NCBI RefSeq assembly: GCF_051020765.1
Contig: NC_134933.1
Location: forward strand, 13,303,461 to 13,367,460
Direction: 5' to 3'
DNA: 64,000 bases
Source: Lasioglossum baleicum
Lineage: Eukaryota; Arthropoda; Insecta; Hymenoptera; Halictidae
The position numbers and the translations under genes are program-made. Positions 22,901 through 35,500 of this stretch are shown here, piece by piece. Under the pieces are notes generated by a model, which saw only the letters and a program-made list of their open reading frames with translations, was not told the DNA's origin and did not search any database. Every line of letters begins with the position of its first letter. Position 1 is the stretch's first letter.

Positions 22901-24385
22901 TCCATTCGATCCATTTCTCGTTTTCTTGCTTTTTGATTTCTTTCGATGTCTACCATTTTGCGGTTCGCTGTGACTACATAATAAACTGTCATTACAATTT
23001 TTTTATTAATATTGTTTCAGCCCTTTTCACATACCTCGCAGAAGGATATCTATTTGCTGGACAAATCGGATCTTTACACTTTTTTACCATTTTCTATTAC
23101 GTTAAAATGTTCTGTACTCTAAAATGTTATTTCTTCTAATAAATAAGAAGATATATTTTATCTTGAATAGGAAAAATTGGTCGCATTTTTGCGTTGATTC
23201 ACTATTAACCTCTCTGTATCATAGACGACAAAATGCATCGCAAAATTTTCTTTTCTTCCGGATTCTACGCACATATTCTCCCAACCATCCACTCATTTTA
23301 ATATCTGCTATTAATTCACTGTAAGCAATTTGTGATTATTCAATCGTTTATATATATATTGCATTTTCTGATGTAAATGTATAACCTACTGTTACATTGA
23401 CAGATAATATCGATATTTCCGAAGAATGCCAGTTCAATCATTGAAAAAGCGTACAATCATATCTCGCTTGCATGACGTATTCGCGCTAAGAATACCTATA
23501 CCTGGAACGAAACTCGTGTCAACACAATTATCTTGAAATATCATCATGAACTAATCAACCGATTAAATTCTTTTCTCGCCTTGGATATTCGAAAAAATTA
23601 TAATAGAGAGCACATATGATTAAACAGTCTCAACAATTCCTATAATTGCATTCTATCATTGTCGATAACTTCTTTCGATAAGAGAAGTGTGTTTGTTCGT
23701 TTACACAATAGCTAGGGACCAATTATAGTTGTAATGTGCATTACATTTAATCCTCGTTTTATAGAAATATTTATAAAATTTTAAATACTTTCTCTTCATT
23801 CATCTGAAAAGATTAATAAAACTTTCTACCTAAACTGCAACAAGCTGGAAGGAATAGAAATTTATTTTCTTTCTTAATATGTTCAATAGGTTGAAAATAA
23901 TATAACAGCCTTTTTAAATTCTTCTAATGTTTTTACTGTTTTAAATTACACCTACTCATTTTTGTTATAAATGCATAAAATCTGGCATAAAAGTCGGCAA
24001 TTATTTAAATGTCGACGCGACTATAAATAAACATATTTAAAAAGAGAAAATAGAAGATTGCCGGTAAGTAAAGTGTTAAAATGATTAAAAGATGAAGCAC
24101 ATTTTCGTTTCACTCCAGTTTCTCACGAACAACGCTGAAATGTTAATGTCGCATGAAGATCGGCAGTCAAGTCACGACCGTAATTGCGTGCGCAAATCGT
24201 CTACACTGTTGCGAATCCGACCGCAGAATCAAGGTTCGATTACCGAAGTCCGAGGGAAAACGATACAAAGGGAAGAAACGGAACCGGCTCGCTCAAGTTG
24301 GAATTAATTAAGCAGCGAGCCGCGGCATAATCTTCCAAATAAATGTCAGCGGGAAATATGGCGTTGCAGTTGCCGAGTAAAAGAA
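19959..24385. other. CFDP1 3' UTR and AT-rich spacer
   Basis: The left part is CFDP1 3' UTR; AATAAA signals occur near 20774, 21161 and 21326. A 12-bp inverted pair, TCACTTCTGACC near 20639 and its complement near 20886, frames about 250 bp and may be a decayed element. A hAT-family fragment end lies near 21530-21555 and another, in reverse orientation, at about 23.8-24.0 kb. An exon-like but unrecognised stretch is at 22143-23120 (see findings). Confidence 0.45.
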
Positions 24386-24896
24386 TACAGTAGTGCTCAC
24401 TTAAATTTCACTGTATCTGCGACACTTAAATTTGCACGACTCATCCCCACTTTTCCCCTACCACTTAGTGCCTTTTTTATTATTTTATTTTACGTCGCTT
24501 CTTCAACTGCTATGGTTATTAAGCGACCACTTCGTGCCTAAAGCTCAGACTTAGACTACACTATAGCTGCGTGACGTCACTCAGATTCTGACTATAGCAT
24601 TTCCCCCACCATTCTAGAAACCCCTCGATCTGGTACACATGATTGCTATGAAGTCTATAAAAGTAGACCGATTTACGTCATGTTTGGACTCATTTTAGTC
24701 GGAAGAATCTCAGCAATCCACTGGCACCGTATTTGAGAAGATAAGACCAAAAAGGGTAAAACTCACTACATATATCTATCCTCTTATTTTATCGAGGCGA
24801 GCTTCGAGTCGACCCTCGAAGAGAAACGCCACCCTGTAACGCAAGAATTCGACTTCCGGGTCTCGAACTTGGCGAACTTAAGTGAGCACTACTGTA
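24386..24896. mobile_element. Pogo/Tc1-like MITE, 511 bp
   Basis: The inverted ends are almost perfect: left TACAGTAGTGCTCACTTAA, and the right end read inward is the same sequence. TA flanks both sides. The CAGT start and TA target fit the Tc1/mariner superfamily, possibly pogo-like. The interior has no transposase-like frame. Confidence 0.8.
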
Positions 24897-27800
24897 TTCA
24901 TTTTTTCGTGGCGGGTTCGTGACTGCGAACGTGTCGCGAGCGTTGTTAAGTCGAGTTACGATCGATCTTGGAATCACGGCCGCGACGAAGATGAAGAAGG
25001 AGGAAATTGGCGAGGCTGAGAGGAGGAAGATGAGCGAGCGCGTGTGTCGGGCCCGTGTTCGACGTGTGTGCAAAACGGCAGCAGGAATATCGACGCCAGA
25101 CTGGCGGCCGTTAGTTGTGGCCTTGCCATCGGCAATTTATTCACGAACCGGAATATCTCTGCGGGCGTTCGTTCGGCAACCTCCATTCGTTCCAGAGCAC
25201 TTCAAGTGAACCTCTTTTTTTAAAGAGTGCTCTCATTACTTTTCCAGTTGCACGGAATGCGAGGCGCCGATGCATATCGCGCACGATTCCACCGTTCACG
25301 GGCATCTTCGAAAAACGGCCGAAATACAAGATTTTATCGGATTACTCCGAAACTTGGAATTTTGCTTCACCGGGAAACTTTTTATTCAAAATCAAAGTCG
25401 CTTTAACTTTCGTACGTGTAACCGATTTATCATGGAACCATCATCTATCTTCATACAAGTCGCGACAACGCACGGTCGTCTTCCCCCAATAATTTATTAG
25501 GAAAATCAGTTTGAAATTGATGTGGTTCCATGTGGAAAAGGTAACGCGAGTCGAAAACGTTGACAAAACGGTAGTGTAGACACTTCGCGCTCGCGAATTA
25601 AGAAAGGATACGGATGGTTTCACTTTGGATCCTCTTTCTCCCTTTTTACAGTATGCCTCCGGCGCCCATTAATTCGTGCCACGTTTCTTATACCCGTATA
25701 ATTGATCCACATACCGATCTCTTTTGCTTTTAGGCACGAGTGGTCTCTGGGCTTTCGAGTGGACGTCTTCTTTTTACGTTGACCCTATGAATGAACCAGC
25801 CACGATCACTCTTGCTTCGATACTACAGTTATGCTATTCCAAGGGCAAAAACCTCGAGACGAACCACCAGTGAAACGTTTTTCGTACTATGATTTCGATA
25901 TGTTGCCGTTGTACGAACGGATTACGCTGTCGAACAACACTGTTCTATCTTGTAACGTCGAGAAACACACAAATTAGAAGCGGAAATTTTACGAATCTCT
26001 AGATCTCAAGATTCACTGGTGGGTGGTATCACCCCCATGGAGAAAACAAGTCTAGTAGACGAACATAACGTCCATCTTGATATCAAATAATCGTTTGGCC
26101 CGAGGATAAGATTGAGATGTCTGTAGTATCAATATCAAAAAATTCAATTGAAGAAAACGATAAACCAGAAGTTGAAACTGTAACGTCCTCTAGATCTGAA
26201 CATTAACTGGCCGGATGGTAGCACACCCATGGAGAAAACAGGTCTAGTAGACGAACGAAACGTACATCATGGCGTTAAAGAATCTTCTGGTCCGAGTATG
26301 AGGCGGAAGAAAAAATTCCAGATGGTTATCAGTCATTTTTCACGTTTCTTCCTCCCGGTGTTTCTTTTGTAAACGCACCCCTAAGCGTTTCTCGGTGGCC
26401 ACGGAAGACAAGTGGCGGAAAGACGTTTAGTCCCTTTTCCATCGCAAGAGCTGCTACCCTTTTCATCCTTCTTCCTCGGTTGTTCTCTCTCCTCCTCATC
26501 CGAGCGAGCATGTTTTATGGATAGTCTTCTAGAGGTTCCGCGGCGCCAGCTCTCCCTGGCCACGCCGTCCACTTATTGTATATCCCGCTGTTACGAGGTA
26601 ACGTAAACGCGGGTGAGATATGGGAACGGGTGCCTACACCCCCATGGAATTCGTCGGTGAATTATTCCGGAAGTCTGCGATACGATGGTCCAGCGACGCG
26701 GACGCGAGACCGTTCTGCAATCCATGAAATGTAGGTCGTAGAAAGTCATACCAGAAGATCCAATTCTGCCGGATTTTCTAATTAATTTCGCTTTTGTCCG
26801 GGCTCGGTTGTGTGACGTAGTCTCTCTGCAACGGCGACGGGTCGATTGTCTTTCAATAATAAACGAAGATGCCAGGTATAACATTCTTATAATGGCGTCC
26901 TGGTCGGATAGACCAGGATAAGAACATGCAACTTTAACCAGTCGTTCTAGCATGACCGATCCAAAAAGCCAATTTTCTTTCTGCATTTTGTTATCGTTTA
27001 GGATCTCCATAATGTGTTTCTGAAACATTTCGACGAGTTGTTAAAAAAAATTTATAAAATAAATTTACGAAAGAATAAACACCTGCGTTCAAATTACAAT
27101 TAATATTATTTCTTGCTAGAACGATTAGTGTTAAATCAATGTGAACGCAGTTATACTAGTTTGGTGTCCTGCTTCGGAATTTCGGGCAGACCATTTCTGG
27201 TAATAGCTTGACTGACAATATAAGTTTGACGCTTTTAGCGAAAACGTTGCGGGAAATTCGTCAGTCACCGCTGAGAGTCATTTGTTTGACTCATGCTTCT
27301 TTTCTGACTCATATTGGCCTTATGATTAGCGCCAGACAGGTGTGTCAGGACAACAGAAATTAATGATCCATTTGAAATTAATGATCCGTTCAAAAACATA
27401 TTCACTGTAAATACACGCGATCCGGTACCATTAAATAACTTATTAAATCAGATGAGAAATAAAAGATCGTTCATATACACACTGCGGATATTTATACAAT
27501 ATTTTCATTTTTATAGACGAATTTTAAGAAACCTACTTTCAGCGGTGATAACATTCGTGACTAAAAATAAACAAAAGAATCGAATTTCTATTGAAGTTTG
27601 TATTTTTCAGTATTTTTATATGTCACGAATGCATAACGATCCGCAGTTTATTTGGTTGCAACGCAAGGCGACAATTGTTTTCCGATTTTATTCGACACGC
27701 CTGCATCGCATTGACTCTGTAGACGCAGGCATTCGATCTTTCCATGGTGTTCCTGCGAATTTCAATGGTTTGTCTTGTGGACGCGGCGTTTAAATTCCAA

Positions 27801-28506
27801 GTATGGTCGAAGTGGTCGGCGAAAGGAATTTGTCGTTCGCAAGCCGACTCTTTAGATACAACTATTATGCGACTTGCGGGACTACCATTACAGGGTGAAT
27901 ACAAACGACCTCCCGATGCCACTGGCATATTTCCCCTCGAATGAAGTTGTAGTTCGTGGAATATACTGCCCACGATGACAGCCGTTTTATCTGCTGCTAA
28001 ATTGCATTTTAATTAGCTAATTTTCTGCAATCTGCCAAAAATTATTAACGCTAGATGTATTGTACATTTCTGTGTTCGTTGTCAGTATTGTCTTTTACTG
28101 CCCCTTATTTTTACTATCTTTAAATTTATCTGCAATTTTTTTATAAAACAATTTCAAGTCTTTTTATAAGACAGTAATACGTTGTATTACATGTATGTAA
28201 AGTTTCAATAATATTTTTGAAAAGTGTCTAATTTGTCAATTGTTTGATTTGTTGACTCGTGGGGAATTGATTAAATAATTCTTGAAGAAAAATATTTAAA
28301 GATTCGATTGATTAAAAGTATGTTAGACTTCCATTGTTCTGTTGTCTACCATCAATCACGCCACGTCGGCTCATTGTTATCTTTGTAATTTTCAAATGCA
28401 ATATCTACATTGTATACATATATAATTCTTAATCTCTTATCGTAATCTAAAAATTAGAAATATTACTTAGATTATGAAGACCGAGAATTTATGCTCATCT
28501 TATTAC
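24897..28506. other. Spacer with a direct duplication
   Basis: No recognisable gene. It contains a 125-bp direct duplication (25976-26290) and a 145-codon minus-strand frame (26591-27028) of unknown meaning. A hAT-family right end lies near 27626-27650. Confidence 0.4.
25976..26290. repeat. Direct duplication, two copies about 190 bp apart
   Basis: A segment of about 120 bp at 25976-26100 recurs at 26166-26290. Shared blocks include CCATGGAGAAAACA and GTCTAGTAGACGAAC. The copies differ at roughly one base in five. Confidence 0.7.
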
Positions 28507-28720
28507 CAGACTGCGGATCTTTATGTGGAAATTAAAAATGTTTTGCATTTATTGTGGAGAAAGCAGGAATAAAATAAAAATTGATTTCACCTCTTATATA
28601 ATGACTTTGTTACATTAAAAACAACATTACAGTATTCTTAAATCTTTCTAATCTTTTACTGTTTTATATTGTATCTCACCCAACCAATCTCTTCACAAAT
28701 GCATAAAGATCCGTAGTCTA
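28507..28720. mobile_element. hAT-like MITE with perfect 8-bp duplication
   Basis: A 214-bp element has ends CAGACTGCGGATCTTTATG (left) and, read inward from the right, TAGACTACGGATCTTTATG. It is flanked by CTTATTAC at 28499-28506 and 28721-28728. It belongs to the same family as 9829-9988 and carries no coding sequence. Confidence 0.85.
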
Positions 28721-29375
28721 CTTATTACTATTATTATTATGTAAGGAAATTCAATTTTGAAAATGTAGATGTTTGGTCGCATTCGGAGAGAAGACTATAC
28801 TTTTCACTGAACCTACTGAAAAACTTTAAATACGAAAATTAATAGACAGAATGAAAAAAGGAGGCTCGATATTAGAAATAAATACGAACCGAAGCAATAA
28901 TCCAAATGCAGGTCGCCAGTCGATAGCGATTAAGTTTCAGAAATGCCATGGCGCGCTCGTGTTCGGGGGATGATAGGTGTTCGGCCGTTTCCGTGGCCGT
29001 TCGGCAGCGCTCGGTCCCAGCTACACCGCCCGGATCCGTCAGTCTCGCGCATGACTTCGTGGTGAGACGCACGTCCTCTCCGTGTGTCGTTCGTACACGA
29101 AAAAATCGATCGTATTTTTGTAAACACCGAAACGATATTTACCGGTCGCGTCGAGGTTAATCTTGGGGACGTTCGTACGGTGATTAATTAGTGCGCTGCC
29201 GAGACAATCAGTGATTAAGCTAACGAGTGCCGCGAAGTCGTTCGTGAATCGATCCTTGTGTGTATCCTGTCAAGGTGTTTTCTCCCGTTCACTCGGCCAG
29301 GATATTATGCTACCGATCGTGCGTGCGGCGAGACCGTGTTGACTCGAGGGCTGCACAACCATAAATTTCACGAAA

Positions 29376-29420
29376 GATGCTGCCGCAAACGCCTGACATC
29401 ATTCCGACGACACTGAACCA
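29376..29420 (+). CDS. Putative first coding exon of an unidentified gene
   Basis: ATG at 29376 opens 15 codons, MLPQTPDIIPTTLNQ, ending exactly at a splice donor (CAG then GTAGGC). The preceding 450 bp is distinctly GC- and CpG-richer than its surroundings, like an insect promoter and 5' UTR. I could not identify a second exon downstream, so the gene, if real, has a long first intron reaching into or past the empty right part of the window. The product is unknown. Confidence 0.3.
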
Positions 29421-31394
29421 GGTAGGCAACTATTTTCTGCACTCGAGGCGGAATATTTCTCACCTCGTGACCTTCAACCTGAAAGTCTGCCGCTGTTAGA
29501 TGTACGTGCTCCCGTGTTTCCGCGCGACTACGAAAGAAAACACCGCGTCGACCGTCTACGTTACTGTTTACGTTCCCCGCGGATTCGTTTTCTGGAATTC
29601 CGCTCAAATTTCGTGCACGGCCGTTCCCGTTCGAATTTCGTAATTCGAACTCGTTTCGACGAACCGAACGGATTCGTGGAACGGTTTCCTGCCTCGTGAC
29701 TGGCCACTTTTTTAGTCAAGCTTTTCGGTGGACCCGCGTTCCCGTGGACCGTAAAAGCGGCACGACTCGCGGTTCGATTTTATCGATTCGGTAACGTAAC
29801 AAGTTCAGAGCGGTCGACGCGATCTGCGTGTCGATCGGTGAAAGTGTGGCGGCTGATTCGAATCGCAAGAAACCAGGCGAAAATGAGCCGTTTCGTACCA
29901 GGTTTTTAATCGAATTCAGCGATAAGTATACACTGCCAGACTCACAATTGATTTTCACCAGTTTTGTTAGTTTGTAACTCGTGTACCAATCAATCAATTT
30001 CGATGAAATTTTCAGCATGTACATGTATAGTTTATATGAATCTACGAAACACGCACACATTTTGTATAGTTTGTTACAAACCCAAATGAAAAAGATGTTT
30101 TCGTAATTCAGGCTACACGCATTTTTCCCAAAATTTAAGAATGTCATTCTGGTTTTAGTCAAAGTGATATACATTGTTTTGTAAAAATTACAAGACTGAA
30201 CTTATTCAGTTTTTCACAATTTCAATTGAGAAATAAAAAATATTTGGTTTCCAGTTCTTGTAGTTTCTGGTGAGGATTTTTGTTTCGCATAAAAATCTGC
30301 AGTCCATTAATATTTCACTTTCAAATGATGATAGTTGTCGGAACTTTAACTCATTTCATATACCGGGTGACTTTCAAATCTTTTCCGTTCCACGAATTCG
30401 TTCTGTTTGGCTAGATTTTACTGTTGGACGAGCATGGTGATTTTAGTTCTGAGAAAAAAAGAGGCGATTAGAGATAAAAGGTGTGTTGTAAAATGGGAAA
30501 TGAAGTTGTTATGGCGATGGTATCGAAGTGTTGGAACAGCACGCCACTCCTGTCAAGATGGCGCAGAAAAGACAAATATTTGCAGTTGTTACTTACTGGG
30601 TTCGAGAACATCCTTTTGTGGGAACAGAAAGTTCCTTGTGTGCCGCGCCTCACGTTGCGTCAATATTATACGATCGTGTGCACATGCCTGTTCTCGACGT
30701 ATTATGGTAAACGTCCGCGACATGTTAAACGTTCGATAGCGCTTCGATTAATCGAATTCTGCCGGCTGGATCCCGCCTTCTGTTCGCAATGGTCTGCCTT
30801 GCCAACGCATTTTTGCAATCCATCAGCTACAATCTTTAATAAAATAACAAGCATACAAAGAAATAAATTGCTGACTACAAAATTTAAATTTTATTTTCAA
30901 AGAATAATTGAATCTCTATTATTTAAATTCATCATTTGAATCATCCTCAGGCCAATAGAAATAATGATGTCCTCTGGAAAAATTCCAAGCGAGAGCGATT
31001 CATTTACCATTTGCTTTGTTTATTTAAAGGAAGTCTTTTAGCCAGAATTCACTAGCGTTTATATTTTGGATTATTCACACACTAAATCTACATTGTCTTC
31101 ATCCTCTTCCCGCTTCTTATCTCTTCAGGCTGTAACGCTCCCAGGAAAAAGCATAAAAAATTCTTCTCTAAAAAATAAACGCAAGAAGTTTGCTTACAAC
31201 CTATTGTCCGAAGGAGAGAACTCCTCGAATCGGTTCTCGCGGTTGTTATTCGGGTTAAGGTTAAGCGAAAGAGAAGTTATGGTTGAGCAAGACACTCGTG
31301 ATGATTCATAACGTTCAAAAATACGTTATTATTGGCATATTCTCGCTTCGAAGAATGAAACCGTGCGTATTTGTTTGTGTAACATTATTTATTG

Positions 31395-31628
31395 CGTGGG
31401 AGTGGGGTTACCCTCGGTTGGTCGACAAGTCATTTCGACGACACTGTTTTCATCGACGATTTGACCGACAGAAACTTTCGTCGACACTATGTTTTTATCT
31501 ACACGGTCAAAACGTCGACAAATGTCTTCATTGACACGGTTTGACCGACACTAACACGGTCAAATCGTCGATGAAAGCTGTGTCGGCGAAATGAGTTGTC
31601 GACCAACCGAGGGTAAGCCGTGGGAGTG
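31395..31628. mobile_element. Palindromic MITE with 10-bp target duplication
   Basis: The 214-bp element (31405-31618) starts GGGTTACCCTCGGTTGGTCG. Its right end read inward is GCTTACCCTCGGTTGGTCGA, and similarity continues for about 60 bp, so it can fold into a long hairpin. It is flanked by CGTGGGAGTG at 31395-31404 and 31619-31628. The interior repeats the motif CGGTCAAA-CGTCGA several times. A 9-11-bp duplication fits Mutator-like elements; the superfamily is not proven. Confidence 0.75.
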
Positions 31629-31842
31629 ATCGGAGCAAGTGTTTAATACTTCAGTTTATAGCAACAGGCTTCTTTGCTGTCTAGTTCGCTTCTCGTCGCA
31701 TGATGTTTGATTACTTTCAAAGTCTTGTGAGGTGTTTGTGAAAGTTTTATGAAACTGTTACTGTTATTCTTGAAATCTTAGTTCGTAGACTGCTTGGAGC
31801 TTCTAAATGACCGTGCGTCACGTAAGAGAATAGTGTTCAAGG

Positions 31843-32118
31843 TCACCCAGGGTGGAGAAAAAAGGTTTTCATAGCTGGAACATGTGAAATGCGGGTTGAG
31901 CAACGGCTAAGGTCGCAGAGTCCTGTTGGAACTCCGCTTTCATTGTGTACCAGATCCTTCTCGCTGACTTTTGTCTCTGCCCTCGTATGACCTTGACCAT
32001 TACGGTGATGTGTATCGTTGAATTCGTCCGAACAGCCGCCGCTTTCGTGCAACACAAAGAGAAGCAGCACGTTGACTATTGCGAGGGTCACACCGATGAT
32101 CCGTGTCGGGCTTTCCAT
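31843..32118 (-). CDS. Putative secreted or membrane protein, first exon or small ORF
   Basis: The minus-strand ATG at 32118 has strong context (GCGGCCAATGG). It is followed by a textbook signal peptide: short basic n-region, hydrophobic core (about residues 7-23, IIGVTLAIVNVLLLFVL), then a Gly-containing exit. The remaining residues to 91 are hydrophilic with three Cys, and no family is recognisable. It may be a complete small secreted protein or a first exon spliced somewhere inside this frame; no strong donor stands out. A chance ORF is possible. Confidence 0.3.
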   Translation of the reverse strand: MESPTRIIGVTLAIVNVLLLFVLHESGGCSDEFNDTHHRNGQGHTRAETKVSEKDLVHNESGVPTGLCDLSRCSTRISHVPAMKTFFLHPG

Positions 32119-32254
32119 TGGCCGCGTGGGTGTCGTCGGTCGTCGTCAAATTTCGAAATGCCGAGTCGGTGCAAAAGTCCTGTCAGCCTCGAGGACAATT
32201 TTTGGTCTACAACACCATACCATGGGACATCCTTCATCACGAGAGATCAAAGTA

Positions 32255-32546
32255 TTAACCCTTTGCACTCCTTTATCGAGCGTGACTCGACTTCAAAGCA
32301 AGATAAATATGAATAAAACGGGTTTTTATATGTATTTGGTTCTTCCTATATTTATTTAAGTTCCACAAATATAAATGACAACAAAGTTTGAGTAATATTT
32401 AATATATGTAATTAGTAAACAAAATTGTTTAAAATAAGTAGCAGTCAAGGAACTGTCCCTTGAAGTCAGTTTCAAATAAAACACTTAAAATAGTAGGGAG
32501 TTGTTGGCAAGAAAATTTTAAAATAATTCGGAGTGCAAGGGGTTAA
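32255..32546. mobile_element. TTAA-flanked piggyBac-like MITE
   Basis: A TTAA target lies at both ends (32255-32258 and 32543-32546). The ends read inward are CCCTTTGCACTCC (left) and CCCCTTGCACTCC (right). The interior of about 260 bp is AT-rich and non-coding. The termini are close to those of the nested element at 56497-56702. Confidence 0.75.
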
Positions 32547-35500
32547 TAAATAATTCGATGATCGCGACGAGTTAAACTTGTACCTAATTATGATCGGTAT
32601 AAAAGACGCACCATAAAATGAAATTATATAATAAAAGAATATCAGTGGCTTCTGTATGGCTTCTGAATAAGGATCATAGATCTTTCACAAAGTAACTTCA
32701 AAAATTTGTCTAATGACTTGAAAAAAACAAGCTTCGTGGTACGAACGTTCGTAAGAAAGTCCGCGTTGAAGTCATGGATATTCTCGGTATTTCGATGACT
32801 CCGAGGAAACACCTACATGATCCGTCTCGCTCGCAGATTCGTCGGACTTCCAGAATGCGTGTTTCAGGTTTATCGTTCGTGGAAGGTGCGTGACGTACAC
32901 CGGCAGAGAATTCTTACTTAGCGAGAGAGGCCTTATCGATTGTTTCGAAAGCCGACGTCAAACGCGGCGCTCCTCGCGCGTCCGTAAAAGAGGATTTATC
33001 CTGAAAATAAAATAGTCTCGTGTCCTTTTGAAACGACCCGGACAGCAAACGGAGAGGATCGAACGGCGCGCGCGTTCCGTATGCGAAAGATGCTTCGCGT
33101 CGCTATACGATATTATCTCGCATAGCTCGCCCGCATAAGCACACTGCTGATATTCTAAGCGTGCACGTTTTTAAGCACCGGTGAAAGCAAATTATGGAAG
33201 AGGTTAGCCGGGACATGTTAACCGGAACATGTGGTCCGAAACACTTTCGAAACGACCGCTTCTTGTTTTACGATAAAAACGTTGACCTGCCTTGATTTTT
33301 GCATTAAGACGGGTCGGAACTGAAAAAATCGGTTTTTATATTTTTTCAACTATCGCGCATTAAATCTTAACATGAAAAAATTCACGAACAATAATTATAA
33401 CAATATATTGGTACCGCAAAAATACATATAGATGTGATCACTCTAGAACTTACATGTGAAATCTGCATTTGTTCGATTTTTTTAGGTTTCTGATATTTTA
33501 CAAGCGGGATTTTCAATTTAAAAATTTTAAAGGAATTGCAGAGTACGGATTTGGGTGCTTGACATGCGTCAGATTTTTCTCAGAATTTCTAAACATCATT
33601 AACTAGGGATCAGCTACGGCAAAAACAGATTTTTCGATTTTACCGCATAACTACCCTCTCGATCGTGATATGGGGTTGAAATTTTACACAGCATGTTTTT
33701 TCTTGATGCCCGAAGTCGAGTGGGCTAGCGCTCGGGTTGGATTGGGTATCATGAATTTTCGGGTACCCGCCCATCCTTAATTAATTCTAGAACGAAAAAT
33801 TCGAGAATGTTCGGGAGAACGAAAAAGCGTGCAGCAAGAGCGTTTCGATTATTAATAATCGATACATGAGGAAGATAGAAGAGGAACTCGGCGTTAGCAT
33901 TCCCCTGGCGGAAAAGAGTGAAGAACTTTAATGATGTGGATTCGGTATTCTTCGAGCGCGTGCTTTGCGTTAATGATCACGTTATGTGTTAACGATGCCG
34001 CACGCGACCTCCCGTCACGAGCACCGTGACTTCTGCGGTGTCGTGGCTTTGCTGGGCTTTGCGTACTTCGACGACGAAAAGCTCCGCCGCTTTTCTCGAC
34101 ACGTACACAGTATGCTTACCTGCACTTATATTAAACTGTAGTTATGAAACTGTATTAGAACCACGCGCGTTGCATTCTTTCTCAAAACTAGTGTTGTTGC
34201 AAAAACTAATAGACTGGATCAACTATTAACGTTATAATCATTGTCAATCGTTGAACCACTGCTACGAAAATTCCTTAAAATCGAAATAATTTACCAACTA
34301 CTTTAGCGAAAACAATGCTGGTAACTACAGAGCACTAATTTCAATGACGTCGTACAGCAAACGTTGGAATGTAACAATTGGAAATTGAATCAGGCTTTCA
34401 AAGCTGTGACTATGCAGCCCCAGGCGAATAATGTAGACTGCTAACTATGCAATTAGGTGCAATGAAAGGATCGGGACAATGAGAAAATTGTTCAATTTGG
34501 TGCAACGACAGTATACAAACATTACTTCGAACATATTTTTTTTAACAATCTATCTACCAATGATAGCTTAATATTGTTTCATTACAGTAGATGAATAACA
34601 TTGGTTGAATAAAGTGCATTAAGGATTTACGTAAATGCTTCAACATTCAATGTATGTACTCATTTCTCAACATTCGTTCGCAAAAGTTAACCATAAAGCA
34701 GCAACATATAATTTCTGGACACCCAGTACGTGGTAATATAAATTCCTCGTTTCCCCGCGATCGATTACAGTAGAATGTCCCGGATTGTTCAGGATCTGGT
34801 CGCGGGAAATATGGAATTCGCGATATTTCCGCAGGCTCCTCACGAAATCGATTTTTTTTCCCCGTCGATAAATTTTAATTAATCGTCATACGTCGACATT
34901 TTATACATTCGTCTCGTTCGAATGATTTTGTGTGACGGAGCGTCGGCGTAAGCTGGAAAATTTGACAATCCTCACGCTCTGGGCATTTTCTCAGCCCTTT
35001 GAATTAGGCATGATGATTTTGAGATGAAAACGGGAGACTCTAAGTCGCGGAATTCGTGAATGCTCACGTTCGATTGGAGGCTTTGTAAATTATGCTGGAA
35101 CGTAAGTGGATCACATGATTCAAGTCGAAAATCAAGGGGCGTGGTTTTCTTTGACACCAATAATTATCAGATTGTGTACGGACATGTTTATAAAAGTTTG
35201 ATCGATTACTGAAATTTGACAAGGAATAATAAACAACACAATTCGGACGAGGGTTATTGAAAGATAAATGCAGGAAATGTTTTTTATTTGACCTGTTCGT
35301 CGTCCTCGTTTTTTGCAGTGATTGCTGCACTTTATCTTTATTTATTATTCAGACGGGTAATTAGAAAATTTCGTGCATTCGTAAACTGACAATGAGTACG
35401 GATTTCCTCGAGATGCAGTTTCGACTACATTATCGCATTTACTACCCATTAGCCAACGCTTTCGTGTTTAACAGTTATCACCACCCCTTCGCTTCATCGG

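Noticed and set aside
24180..24260. tRNA-like GGTTCGATT box near 24235
   Set aside because: No cloverleaf can be built around it; there is no matching acceptor stem or A box at the right distance.
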